Source: Alphaproteobacteria bacterium (GTDB lineage Bacteria; Pseudomonadota; Alphaproteobacteria; Micropepsales; Micropepsaceae). Taken from it: a DNA stretch of 64,000 nucleotides. Of this stretch, positions 7,666 to 15,910 are shown one piece after another. The translations under genes and the position numbers were made by a program. Numbering within the stretch: position 1 is the stretch's first letter; the number at the start of each line of letters is the position of its first letter. The notes under the pieces are model-generated. The model worked only from the letters and a program-made list of their open reading frames with translations. It had not been told where the DNA came from and made no database searches. The stretch lies in the NCBI GenBank assembly GCA_021325375.1, contig JAJPHG010000026.1, forward strand, positions 1-64,000, given 5' to 3'.

Positions 7666-7681
7666 GCGCTTTCCGCCTTTG

Positions 7682-8092
7682 CTAGTTGACCGAGCCATGG
7701 CCCGGAGGCGGGGGATCGACTTGAATCTGCTGCTGCGGCATCGAAGGCGGGATGCGCGTGCCGGTCACGGGCTGGGGCCGCGACGGAGGGCTGCTCACGC
7801 CGACCGGCCCATGCGTGCTTTCGCTCGTCGAGGCAGGCTGCGGCGTGGACGCAGGGCCATTGAGTTTGTTGAACGGCGCGTGCGATTTCACATCCTGCGC
7901 GTTCGGACCCGTCTTGTGGTCCATCGGCGCGACCATCGGCCTTGCGGTCATCGGCGCGGCCGCCATGGTGCCGCCCATATGGCCGCCGCCGCCTCCGGCG
8001 CCGCCGGCGGCAAGCGCGTTCGGCGCGAAGGCCAAGCTCAGCGCGCAGGCGCCGGCAAGAAGCGTGAGTTTGCTAGAGATCATGCGTGGCAT
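7682..8092 (-). CDS. Secreted low-complexity protein
   Basis: The 136-residue protein has a signal peptide ending near ANALAAGG (residue 28). The mature part is compositionally biased: a GGAGGGGGHMGG stretch, Met/Ala/Pro-rich segments, and a Pro/Ser/Gln-rich end. No folded domain is visible, so it is probably a disordered periplasmic or surface protein. Single gene with its own terminator. Confidence 0.6.
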   Translation of the reverse strand: MPRMISSKLTLLAGACALSLAFAPNALAAGGAGGGGGHMGGTMAAAPMTARPMVAPMDHKTGPNAQDVKSHAPFNKLNGPASTPQPASTSESTHGPVGVSSPPSRPQPVTGTRIPPSMPQQQIQVDPPPPGHGSVN

Positions 8093-8249
8093 GTTCGACT
8101 TCTCCTTTTACGGTTCGATCGTCTGCCCCGCTCCTTCGATGTCGTCCAATATGAAACGTGCGCTTTCGCGTGCGGGTTCCGAAAGTTCCCTGACGAATTC
8201 GCAAAGCCTGCGGAAACCCGCGTTTTCTCGAAGATGAAAAAACTTTTCG

Positions 8250-8290
8250 GAAAAAAAAGAAAAAGCCGGAACCGTGAGAGGTCCCGGCTT
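8250..8290 (-). terminator. Intrinsic terminator of the fasciclin gene
   Basis: On the minus strand the stem AAGCCGGGACC...GGTTCCGGCTT is followed by TTTTCTTTTTTTT, a textbook U-tract. Confidence 0.9.
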
Positions 8291-8329
8291 CTTCCATGCG
8301 CGGCCCGGTTGGGAACTCGGCCGCGCGGA

Positions 8330-8899
8330 CTATTTCGGCATCAGCACCGTGTCGACCACGTCGATGACGCCGTTGGACTGCATCACGTCGGAGATCGTGA
8401 CCTGCGCCTTGCCGCCGTTCTCGTCCCAGATCCAGAGCTTGCCCATGTCGGAGCTGACCCAGAGCGAGCCGCCCTCGACGGTCTTGAGCTCGGCCTTGCC
8501 GCCCATCATCTTGATCTTCGCCATCAGGTCGGCCTTGGTCATGCGCCCGGGCACGACGTGATAGGTCAGGATCGACGTGAGCTTGGCCTTGTTCTCGGGC
8601 TTGAGCAGCGTGTCGACCGTGCCGGCCGGGAGCTTGGCGAACGCCGCGTTGGTCGGCGCGAAGACCGTGAACGGACCGGGGCCTTCCAGCGTCTCGACCA
8701 GGCCCGCCGCCTTCACCGCGGCCACCAGCGTGGTGTGATCCTTGGAGTTCACCGCGTTCTGGATGATGTTCTTGGAGGGATACATGGGGGCGCCGCCGAC
8801 CATGGTGGTCGTCTCGGCCTGCGCGGGGACGGCCATCAGGCCTGCCGACAGGAACGCCGCTGTTGAGGCCGCGGCCAGAAATGTGCGAATCTTTGACAT
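8330..8899 (-). CDS. Fasciclin (FAS1) domain secreted protein
   Basis: Using the ATG at 8899 (GGAAGG upstream) gives 189 residues: a signal peptide ending in PAQA, then one FAS1 domain (about 45-188) with hallmark strings FTVFAPTNAAFAKLPAGTVDTLL and LTYHVVPG, ending GVIDVVDTVLMPK. FAS1 domains mediate adhesion or protein-protein contacts outside the cell. The gene is divergent from an ECF sigma/anti-sigma pair. In mycobacteria SigK/RskA control fasciclin proteins (MPT70/MPT83), so this gene is the likely target of the neighbouring sigma factor. Confidence 0.92.
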   Translation of the reverse strand: MSKIRTFLAAASTAAFLSAGLMAVPAQAETTTMVGGAPMYPSKNIIQNAVNSKDHTTLVAAVKAAGLVETLEGPGPFTVFAPTNAAFAKLPAGTVDTLLKPENKAKLTSILTYHVVPGRMTKADLMAKIKMMGGKAELKTVEGGSLWVSSDMGKLWIWDENGGKAQVTISDVMQSNGVIDVVDTVLMPK

Positions 8900-8928
8900 A
8901 AGGAGCCTTCCTTCGAATGGGTTGCCCA

Positions 8929-8946
8929 GGCATCCGCCCGGATGCC
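8929..8946. promoter_or_regulatory. Perfect 18-bp inverted repeat between fasciclin and sigma genes
   Basis: GGCATCCGCCCGGATGCC is a perfect 8-bp inverted repeat with a two-base centre in the 93-bp divergent promoter region. It could be an operator or a 5' UTR hairpin. Confidence 0.45.
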
Positions 8947-8992
8947 TCGACTTACGGAGAGGGTTTCGAAAAGGTTTCAAAAGATTTCCTTT

Positions 8993-9547
8993 ATGGATTT
9001 CCAAAGCGACGCTTCAGTTCTCGCAGACCTCCTGGGCCGCACGGCCTCAGGCGATCGCGCCGCGTTTTCAAGGCTCTACGATCTGACGAAAGCGAAACTA
9101 TTCGGCGTCATACGCCGTATATTGGTTCGCGCCGATCTGGCGGAGGAGGCGCTGCAGGAGAGCTACGTGCGCGTCTGGTCCAACGCCTATCGCTACGATT
9201 CCGGCCACGCGAGCGCGATGACCTGGATGATCGCGATCGCGCGCAACCAGGCGATCGATCTCAAGCGCAAGGCGAACGAGCGCGTCGCGGCGCAAGCGGT
9301 CGCGCTCGAGGACGTGTCGCTGCAGGCCACCGAGACCAGCGCCGAGGACAGCGCCGACTACCGCCGCCTGCGCCAATGCCTCGGCGGGCTTGGCGAGGAC
9401 GGCCGCGACATGGTGCTGCTCGCCTATCATCAGGGATACAGCCGCGAGGAATTGGCGCAGAGATTCTCGCGCCCCGTGGCGACGGTGAAGACCATCCTGC
9501 GCCGCTCTCTGGCGGCCTTGAAGGAATGCCTCGATGGCAAGCGCTGA
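8993..9547 (+). CDS. ECF RNA polymerase sigma factor (SigK-like)
   Basis: The 184-residue protein has sigma region 2 (about residues 22-85, RLYDLTKAKLFGVIRRIL...AEEALQESYVRVWSNAYRYDSGHASAMTWMIAIARNQAIDLKRK) and region 4 (about 125-178, REELAQRFSRPVATVKTILRRSLAALKECL). The ATG at 8993 is preferred because it begins just before region 2; an upstream ATG at 8942 would add 17 residues. It overlaps the anti-sigma gene by 14 bases. Together with the RskA-type partner this fits the SigK-like group of ECF factors. Confidence 0.92.
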   Translation: MDFQSDASVLADLLGRTASGDRAAFSRLYDLTKAKLFGVIRRILVRADLAEEALQESYVRVWSNAYRYDSGHASAMTWMIAIARNQAIDLKRKANERVAAQAVALEDVSLQATETSAEDSADYRRLRQCLGGLGEDGRDMVLLAYHQGYSREELAQRFSRPVATVKTILRRSLAALKECLDGKR

Positions 9548-10238
9548 CAACGAAGACCGCGACGACGCGGCGGAATATGCGCTGGGCACGCTTGGGCCGG
9601 CCGACCGCGACGCGTTCGAGGCGCGCATGGCGCGCGATCCCACGCTCGCGGCCGAGGCGGCTGCGTGGCAGGAGCGGCTCGCGGCGCTGCATGCCGAGAC
9701 CGGGCCCGCGGAGCCGCCCGCGCATCTGCTTGCGAACATTCTGCGGCGTCTCGACGATGCCGCGCCGAACAACGTCGTGATGCTCAAGCGCAGCGCCGAT
9801 CTGTGGCGCCGCGCGACGATCGCGGTGTCGGCCATCGCGGCCGTGCTGCTGATCGCCGTCGCCGTTCGCGCGCCGTGGCAGCAGACCGAGCAGAAAGGCC
9901 TCTATGTCGCCGTGCTCCAGGGGCAAGGCGCGCAGGCGGCCTATGTCGCCGCGGTCGACGTCAAGAGCAGGATGATGGTCGTGCGCAGCCTGGGTGCCCA
10001 TGCGCCGGACGCGCATAGCTATGAATTGTGGGCGCTGGGCGCGGGCCGCGCGGCGCCCCAGCCGCTGGGCGTGGTGGAAGCGGTCGCGCGCGTGCCGTCG
10101 GAGCAGCTGGGACGCACGAGCGATACGGCGCTTTCCGACACGACGCTGGCGATCAGCCTCGAGCCGGTGGGCGGCTCTCCCACCGGCGCGCCGACGGGGC
10201 CGGTGCTGTTCACGGGCAAGCTGCTGCCGGCGAATTAG
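9534..10238 (+). CDS. Anti-sigma factor, RskA-like
   Basis: The 234-residue protein has a cytoplasmic N-terminal anti-sigma helix region (DDAAEYALGTLGPADRDAFEARMARDPTLAAEAAAWQERLAAL), one membrane segment (about 93-110, ATIAVSAIAAVLLIAVAV) and a periplasmic RskA C-terminal domain (YVAAVDVKSRMMVVRSL...SYELWALGAG...). It overlaps the sigma gene, so the two are co-translated. It should hold the sigma factor inactive at the membrane until a periplasmic signal triggers release. The likely target is the divergent fasciclin gene. Confidence 0.9.
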   Translation: MASADNEDRDDAAEYALGTLGPADRDAFEARMARDPTLAAEAAAWQERLAALHAETGPAEPPAHLLANILRRLDDAAPNNVVMLKRSADLWRRATIAVSAIAAVLLIAVAVRAPWQQTEQKGLYVAVLQGQGAQAAYVAAVDVKSRMMVVRSLGAHAPDAHSYELWALGAGRAAPQPLGVVEAVARVPSEQLGRTSDTALSDTTLAISLEPVGGSPTGAPTGPVLFTGKLLPAN

Positions 10239-10279
10239 AAGGTTGTGATCGATTGAAGCCGGAATACAGAGCCCAACTT

Positions 10280-10379
10280 CCGTCATGCTGAGGTGCACCG
10301 CGAAGCGGTGCCTCGAAGCACGCACCGTGGCGATGTCATCCTTCGAGCCCGGCTGCGCCGGGCACCTCAGGATGACGAC
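10280..10379. repeat. REP-like double hairpin (CACCTCAGGATGAC type)
   Basis: Two hairpin units related to GTCATCCTTCGAG...CACCTCAGGATGAC lie between the convergent anti-sigma and PAS_5 genes. The same family occurs at 22762-22871. Confidence 0.8.
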
Positions 10380-10395
10380 ATAAGTACAACCTCCT

Positions 10396-10851
10396 CTAAC
10401 TCCTCTTGCGCACCTCGTAGCTTGCGAGCAGGAATTGTGTTACGCGTTGGCCGTCGCGGGCGAGCGGAAAGACGATCTCGCTGAACAGCGCGGCGTCGCG
10501 GCCGAGCTGTACAGAAGCGCCGCCGACCGCCGGAGCGGCCGTCTCGCTTGCCCGGTCGAGCTTGGCGCCCAGGCTCCGGGCGATGTCGATCGCCAGGTCC
10601 TCGACGAAGTGGCCGGTCGATTCGCGTCCGAACCGGCGGATCAGGCCGACCCCGAAGCGGTGGATGCGGTGGCGGCCGCCGGGCACGGCCTCGATCCAGG
10701 CCGTATGGCCCTCCCAGCGCGCGAGATCGGCCGGCGCCAACCGGGGGCGGGCCGGAAAAGGCCCGCTTTCGTAGCGGCTTCGCCAGAGCCCGAGGAGCGC
10801 CTCCAGGGCCGGCAAAAGCCCCGGCGCCGCGCCGCCGCCGTCCGCAACCAT
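10396..10851 (-). CDS. PAS_5-family (PF07310-like) protein, copy B
   Basis: The 151-residue protein is a paralogue of the one at 1567-2031, with the shared core GLIRRFGRESTGHFVEDLAIDIARSL and the same ending pattern (LFSEIVFPLARDG...LLASYEVRKRS). The ATG at 10851 is chosen: GAGG lies about eight bases upstream and the N-terminus then aligns with copy A. An ATG at 10896 would add 15 residues. It is divergent from an XRE regulator that is also paralogous to module A. Confidence 0.8.
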   Translation of the reverse strand: MVADGGGAAPGLLPALEALLGLWRSRYESGPFPARPRLAPADLARWEGHTAWIEAVPGGRHRIHRFGVGLIRRFGRESTGHFVEDLAIDIARSLGAKLDRASETAAPAVGGASVQLGRDAALFSEIVFPLARDGQRVTQFLLASYEVRKRS

Positions 10852-10939
10852 GGATCCGTACCTCAAGGTTTGTGGCTTCTTTTTCTGATGTAGCATATAA
10901 GCCGTCGTTCAATAAACAACAATCTGGATTCAATCGGAC

Positions 10940-11230
10940 ATGGACATTCGCAAACAGATCGGGCGCACCGTGCGGCGCCTCCGCCTGGGCCGCCGCCTCT
11001 CGCAGGAGCAGCTCGCCCTCGAAGCCGATATCGACCGCACCTATATGAGCGGGATCGAGCGCGGCATCTCCAACCCGAGCGTCGTGCTCCTCTCCAGGAT
11101 GGCCAAGGTCCTGAAGGTGACGGTGGCCGATCTGGTCACGGCGACTTCCGAGAAGGAGCCCGCGCTCAAGAACCTGCCGCGCGGCCGCAACGTGCACCAC
11201 ACCGGCCGGCGTCCGTCGAAACGCGGCTGA
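10940..11230 (+). CDS. XRE-family transcriptional regulator, module B
   Basis: The 96-residue protein is a Cro/C1 helix-turn-helix (residues 5-62, SQEQLALEADIDRTYMSGIERGISNPSVVLLSRMAKVLKV) with basic tail NLPRGRNVHHTGRRPSKRG. Domain, tail and the divergent PAS_5 neighbour all match module A at 2101. The intergenic TAGCATAT string is shared with module A. Probably autoregulatory and controlling the PAS_5 gene. It ends 16 bases from the convergent DUF3297 gene. Confidence 0.85.
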   Translation: MDIRKQIGRTVRRLRLGRRLSQEQLALEADIDRTYMSGIERGISNPSVVLLSRMAKVLKVTVADLVTATSEKEPALKNLPRGRNVHHTGRRPSKRG

Positions 11231-11246
11231 AGAGTCTCAGGCTTGC

Positions 11247-11495
11247 TTAGGCCGGCGCGTCGTCGCGCAGATAGGGCTCGACCGTGCCCTTCAGCCTGAT
11301 CGTCATGGGGTTGCCGTGGCGGTCGAGGCTTTTGCCGGCGGTGACGCGGATCCAGCCCTCGCTCACGCAGTATTCCTCGACATTGGTCTTCTCCTGGCCG
11401 TTGAAGCGGATGCCGACGCCGCGTGCGAGCAGCGCCTCGTCATAATGCGGGCTCGTGGGATTGACGCTGAGGCGGTCGGGAAGCGTGTCGGTCAT
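11247..11495 (-). CDS. DUF3297 family protein
   Basis: The 82-residue protein matches DUF3297 along its whole length (LPDRLSVNPTSPHYDEALLARGVGIRFNGQEKTNVEEYCVSEGWIRVTAGKSLDRHGNPMTIRLKGTVEPYL). The function is unknown; it is a small, well conserved, soluble proteobacterial protein. Single gene. Confidence 0.88.
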   Translation of the reverse strand: MTDTLPDRLSVNPTSPHYDEALLARGVGIRFNGQEKTNVEEYCVSEGWIRVTAGKSLDRHGNPMTIRLKGTVEPYLRDDAPA

Positions 11496-11559
11496 GAGCG
11501 GGCCTGATGGTGTCGGCAGGCCGCGACCCTACACCATCGGCACCCACTCATGACAAGAC

Positions 11560-12738
11560 CTAGCGGTGATTGAGCAGAACCAGTCCCGTCTGCTGACCCA
11601 ACGTGACGCTGGACCCGACGTCGTTGCCGTTGACGTCGAACCAATGTCCTGCGGGCAGGGCCACCGTCTCTGAAGAATTGGACGGGTTCACCAACGTTAG
11701 GCCTTTCGCGTAGTCGCGCTCCCAGACGCCCTGGGTCTGGAACTTGTCGTCCGTGGGCTTGCCGATGACGATCTTGTATTCCGGGAACTGCACCAGCTGG
11801 CCGTATTGACCCGGACCGGTCATATACATGTAGGTGCAGTTGTCGCGCACGAGCAGATAGTTCGACATCACCCATTGCCGCTCTGCCGGCGTGATGTCGA
11901 TGCTCGGCTCCTCGCCGTTCGTCATATAGCAGATGCGCTTAGACTGGAGATAGTCGATCTGGTCGACGATCGTCTGCCATTGGTCGGGCGTCGGCACTTC
12001 CGGAGGAACGCCGTAGTTGGTGAAGCCGCGCTCGTCGAACAGCAGATCCGTGGTCGCCATCAACGTCTTGTTGTCGGCGTCCGAGGCGGAAAGGTTATAC
12101 GGCGCGTTGAGCTGCATCGTCGCGGTCGCGTTCTGTGCATGGATGTGCTTCAGCGTGAGCTTCGTCCATTGCAGCATGTCGCGGGTAAAAGCGCTGTCGT
12201 TCGCATCGCCCGTGTATTGTGCGACCCACTGGTGACTCGTGTCGAAATGGCCGCAACGATGGAAATCGTTGAGCAGGTCGGCTTCGTCCACCGCGATGCC
12301 CTGATATCCCTGCGCCAGAGCGGGATCGATCCAGTTCGACCACTGGAAATCGCGAACCTGTGGATTGGCGAAATCGAGCGGTGCACGCTTCTTGTCCTTG
12401 TATGTATAGGCAAGCGTCTTCTGATCGCATTCGTATTCCAGCCAGTCCGGATGATGCGCCAGATACCAATTCACGTTGTGGAAGGCGCCATCGCCGGCGT
12501 CCACTGGGATCGGAATATAGAAGGAATTGTACATGCCGGGCGGCTGCGTCGCGCTAGACGAACCTCAGACGACATCGACGTTGCCGGTCTCCTCGCTGAG
12601 AGTGGTGTTGGAGTTGAACACCATCTCGAGATGGATGTCGGCCGGGGTTTGCGGAAAGTCGCGGCTGCGTATGGCGGCTCCGGCTGAGGACGCGAGCAGG
12701 ATCGAAAGACCCGCGGCACGAAGCATGTGAGGATGCAT
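11560..12738 (-). pseudogene. Secreted glycosidase-like protein interrupted by in-frame TGA
   Basis: From ATG 12738 the frame encodes a signal peptide (MHPHMLRAAGLSILLASSAGAAI) and start of a mature protein, then a TGA at 12567-12565, then continues in the same frame through GSSSATQPPG into a 324-residue TIM-barrel-like region (GYQGIAVDEADLLNDFHRCGHFDTS, TMQLNAPYN, DLLFDERGFTNYG) ending in a small beta domain (VVLPAGHWFDVNGNDVGSSVTLG type). The context VDVV-stop-GSSSATQPPG suggests a TGG tryptophan codon changed to TGA. I infer a glycoside-hydrolase fold from the barrel strands and acidic residues, not from a named family. An ATG at 12534 could still give an unsecreted protein. Confidence 0.65.
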
Positions 12739-13004
12739 CGTTACTTTCCTTGTTCCGACACCCCCTTCGTCAGGCAGTATACACAATCTGGAATTTAAAT
12801 CGAATTTTATATACCCGCATAAGTCTTAGCGTTTTTCTGTGCCTGTGTTCGCCGCCATACCGTATCGCCTCCCTTTCAATTCGAACTTTACGAAACACTT
12901 CCCGACACGCCTAAGCAGCGCTTCATGCTCGTGCGGGGATTAAGTCGACTTGCGCGCGCACGAGCGCATCATCGCTCACGGTCGAAAGCGAGTTGGGGAA
13001 CACG

Positions 13005-13253
13005 ATGACCAGGACAATCAAGATATTGGGGACATGTCTCGCGCTCGCATGCGCGGGCGAGACGGCTCTCGCGCAGGACATGCACGCCAAGCCGAAGCAG
13101 CGCGTCGCGGCGCGCGAGACGCTGGATGCGAGCATGGCGAGGCTGGCGGTGAAAGCCGCGCTCCAGCCGTCCTCGCAACCCACGCAGCAGGAGATGCTGG
13201 GCGTGATCGTGCTGATGTCGCTGCGCGAGCAGCAGCAGCGGAGCGGCACGTGA
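13005..13253 (+). CDS. Small secreted protein
   Basis: The 82-residue protein starts at an ATG with GGGGA seven bases upstream (a TTG four codons earlier is less likely). It has a signal peptide ending in ALAQ and a short helical mature part (ETLDASMARLAVKAALQPSSQPTQQEMLGVIVLMSLREQQQRSGT). The next gene begins within its stop (GTGA overlap), so both are co-translated. Function unknown. Confidence 0.65.
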   Translation: MTRTIKILGTCLALACAGETALAQDMHAKPKQRVAARETLDASMARLAVKAALQPSSQPTQQEMLGVIVLMSLREQQQRSGT

Positions 13254-14410
13254 CGCCGCGTAGCGGCACATTTCAGTTAGCGGCCGGCGCTCTGGCTTTG
13301 GCTTGCGCTTATGCGCACCCGGCGGAGGCGGGCGGAGCACCGGCCGCGACCGAAAGCCCTGGTTGGCTTTCACCCTTGGCCGGCGTGAGGCTCATGGCCG
13401 TCGACGGCTCGACATTGACCTTGTCGTCGTCGGAAGGCGGCTTCGCGCTGGCGCTGGCGGCGCCGAACGGCGCGGCCCAGCATTCCACCTTCTCCTTCGT
13501 CTCGGACAGGCTCGGCACCATCGCCGATGACGGCGATGCCGGTCATGTCGTGGGCTTCTTCCGCGAGACCGAAAACGGCATGGAAGCGCAGTTCGCCGAC
13601 GGGCGGACCGAATCCCTCGTCGCCAACGGCGACGGCGGCGTCTCGCTGACCTTGCATGCCACAAGCGGCGAGATGAGCTGCTTCGCCTGGTATCCGTCGG
13701 GTCACGCCTTCAGCGCGAGCGAGAAGCAGGCAGCGCTTGCCGCCTATGCCGAACGGCTGGGCGTCGCGGACCATGCCAAGAAAGCGGCGCGGCCCGCGCA
13801 AAGCTGCGCGCCGGCCCCATCGCACATCGCCAGGAAACAGGCGACACCGCCGCCCGCCCAGGGTCCCTACAAGATCGGGATGTACCAGGGCGGTGCGGTT
13901 ACAAGTTCGGGCGCGGCCGGATTGACGCAGATCGCCGTGCGCACATCTGATGTGCACACGATCGACGCTGCCGTCGCGGCACCGCTTGCGGCTATCTCCC
14001 CCCCAGCCGCAACGGTCCAGCCGGCCGCGCCCGTCACGCAGGCGAGCCCGCCCGCACAGGTGACGCTCGCCTCCGCGGTTCCCGACGGACACGGCGCATC
14101 GGATTGCCTCACGATCGAGAGCGACGGCGCAAACGTCGGCTTCCGCAACCGCTGCGCCTATGGCGTGCAGTTCGCCTATTGCCTGCAGAAGTCGAGCGAT
14201 CCGGTCGCCGATTGCGGCGCGGGCGCCAAGAACGGAGCGGTGAGCGCGAACGGATACGTGCTCCTGCTCACGGACACCAACATCAAATCTGCCGACGCGG
14301 AACGGGACTTCCGCTGGGTCGCATGCAGCGGCGGCAACGGCAGCGTCGTGGCGCATCTCGACCGGGCCGATCCGCCCGCGGGCCGCTGCACGCGCGCCGA
14401 CGCATCTTGA
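13250..14410 (+). CDS. Secreted hypothetical protein, coupled to 13005 gene
   Basis: A GTG start overlapping the previous stop (GTGA) gives 386 residues: signal peptide (to about residue 27, AHPAEAGG), a beta-rich domain (about 35-155), a disordered Ala/Pro-rich centre, and a C-terminal cysteine-containing domain (DCLTIESDGANVGFRNRCAYGVQFAYCLQKSSDPVADCGAGAKNGAVSANGYVLLLTDT) resembling small disulfide-rich periplasmic modules. No named family recognised. The frame also runs open upstream of the GTG, but that stretch lies antisense-like over the preceding gene and is not protein-like. Confidence 0.7.
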   Translation: MTPRSGTFQLAAGALALACAYAHPAEAGGAPAATESPGWLSPLAGVRLMAVDGSTLTLSSSEGGFALALAAPNGAAQHSTFSFVSDRLGTIADDGDAGHVVGFFRETENGMEAQFADGRTESLVANGDGGVSLTLHATSGEMSCFAWYPSGHAFSASEKQAALAAYAERLGVADHAKKAARPAQSCAPAPSHIARKQATPPPAQGPYKIGMYQGGAVTSSGAAGLTQIAVRTSDVHTIDAAVAAPLAAISPPAATVQPAAPVTQASPPAQVTLASAVPDGHGASDCLTIESDGANVGFRNRCAYGVQFAYCLQKSSDPVADCGAGAKNGAVSANGYVLLLTDTNIKSADAERDFRWVACSGGNGSVVAHLDRADPPAGRCTRADAS

Positions 14411-14445
14411 GAAAGCGGACTGGGGCAACAACGAGGAGTGGGACA

Positions 14446-14964
14446 ATGAGAACGGTGATGAAGACGGCGGGGAGCGTGCTGGCGCTGGTCGCGATGGCGG
14501 GACAGAGCTGGGCCGCGGGGTCGTGCGCCAAGCCGGGCGAGGCGCTGGCGCTGAAGACGGCGGCGATGCAGCAGGAGCTCATGGTGGCGGCGCTCTATTG
14601 CAACGATGTCGGTCTCTACAACCGGTTCGTGGTGTCATATCAGCACGAGCTGCAGGACGAGGACGCGACGCTGCTCGGCTATTTCCAGCACGGCCATGGC
14701 GGGTCGAGCGCGTATCACGCCTACAAGACGGCGCTCGCCAACGACTTCTCGCTGAGCGGGCTGCACGGAATGCAGGCCTATTGCTCCGCGGCCAACGCGG
14801 CGTTCGACACGGCGCTCAATCCCGACGGCCAGCGCTCGCTCGCCTCCTTCATCTCCAACCAGAGGGTGGACACCGAAGGCTACGCGGCGTGCGAGACGGA
14901 AGCGTCGAGCGGTGAGATGGTGACCGGCGGCTCGACGCGGCTCGCGGCAAACCGGCGGAACTAG
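14446..14964 (+). CDS. Secreted hypothetical protein
   Basis: The 172-residue protein starts at an ATG preceded by CGAGGAGTGGGACA. It has a signal peptide ending SWAAG. The mature part is helical with four cysteines (SCAKPGE, LYCNDVGLYNRFV, AYCSAANAAFD, AACETEA) placed as two plausible disulfides. No family recognised. It lies 35 bases after the previous gene and is probably in the same transcription unit, closed by the hairpin at 14979. Confidence 0.7.
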   Translation: MRTVMKTAGSVLALVAMAGQSWAAGSCAKPGEALALKTAAMQQELMVAALYCNDVGLYNRFVVSYQHELQDEDATLLGYFQHGHGGSSAYHAYKTALANDFSLSGLHGMQAYCSAANAAFDTALNPDGQRSLASFISNQRVDTEGYAACETEASSGEMVTGGSTRLAANRRN

Positions 14965-14978
14965 AATTCGCAACCGCT

Positions 14979-15005
14979 GGTGGGGCGCAACTCCCGCGCC
15001 CCACC
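14979..15005 (+). terminator. Stable GC hairpin after 14446 gene
   Basis: GGTGGGGCGC and GCGCCCCACC form a perfect 10-bp stem 15 bases after the stop. No T-run follows, so termination is uncertain. Confidence 0.5.
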
Positions 15006-15041
15006 GGATCGTGGTAGCCTCCTCTCAAAGGGGAGACCGCC

Positions 15042-15767
15042 ATGAAGCGCTTGTTGGTCCTGATCGCCGCCTGCATGGCGCCGCTGCCTGCCGCTGCCGC
15101 GGATATTCCCCTGCACGAGGAACGCAACAACCTCATTCAATGGCAGGAGATAGGGAGCGTCACGCTGCGGGAGCATTATCGCGTTCCGACGATCTTCAGT
15201 GGCCTGGAGGGCCGTAAGCCGGAGGAAATCGGGTTTCTGTCGCCAAAGGAAACGATCTTCTGCACGGACATTTCTGTCACCTACCCGGACAGCAGCAGCC
15301 TGCACATCGAGGGACGAACGATCCGGGAAGGCATGGTGGCATACGCCAAGCTTCCGGCGGACGCCGGCGCGCCGTCCAATCTGGTGCTGCATTGTCATGC
15401 CGATCACACGACCGACGTGCACATCGTCGTGAGACGCGACAGGAGCGAAACCCAGGGATGGCAAAGGCTCAGCAACGACAAGAGCAAAGGCAGAGGCTCG
15501 GTGCCGGTGAGCCTGCCCCACACGGTCAAGAGCATCGGCCTGATGCCGGTCGACAGCGATGCGAGTTGCAAGAGCGCGGAACTTTTCCTGCGGGACGGCC
15601 AAACCCAGATGCTCGCGATCCCGCCTTTGAAAGCCAACCGGATAACCGCCGTGGATCTGCCCTCAGGCGGCGCCAAGCTGCGCAAGATAAGCTTTAACTG
15701 CGACAGCGCGAACCCGATCTTCCAAATCCTCCATCTCGAGTCCTTCGCCCGTTTCGCGGCCGATTGA
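15042..15767 (+). CDS. Secreted protein with C-terminal domain shared with the 15911 protein
   Basis: The 241-residue protein has a signal peptide (MKRLLVLIAACMAPLPAAAADI). Its C-terminal half (from about 155: VKSIGLMPVDSDASCKSAELFLRDGQTQML...AVDLPSGGAKLRKISFNC) matches the pattern of the two internal repeats of the protein at 15911 (regular Cys, a Gly/Asp turn, VDLPGG, and a closing NxxC or SFxC). This resembles the DUF2541-type periplasmic beta domain. Ribosome-binding site AAAGGGGAG precedes the ATG. Confidence 0.75.
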   Translation: MKRLLVLIAACMAPLPAAAADIPLHEERNNLIQWQEIGSVTLREHYRVPTIFSGLEGRKPEEIGFLSPKETIFCTDISVTYPDSSSLHIEGRTIREGMVAYAKLPADAGAPSNLVLHCHADHTTDVHIVVRRDRSETQGWQRLSNDKSKGRGSVPVSLPHTVKSIGLMPVDSDASCKSAELFLRDGQTQMLAIPPLKANRITAVDLPSGGAKLRKISFNCDSANPIFQILHLESFARFAAD

Positions 15768-15910
15768 CCGCCCGGCCGTTGCCGGTTCCGCCAATATGAA
15801 CGGAACCACCACGCCCTCTTCATGTTCAGTACATGTTGCCTGCCCGAATGTGCGGCAACGAACCCGTGTGGCGTCGTCGCGCGAGGAACCATTGGGAAGA
15901 GGAGTAGGCA

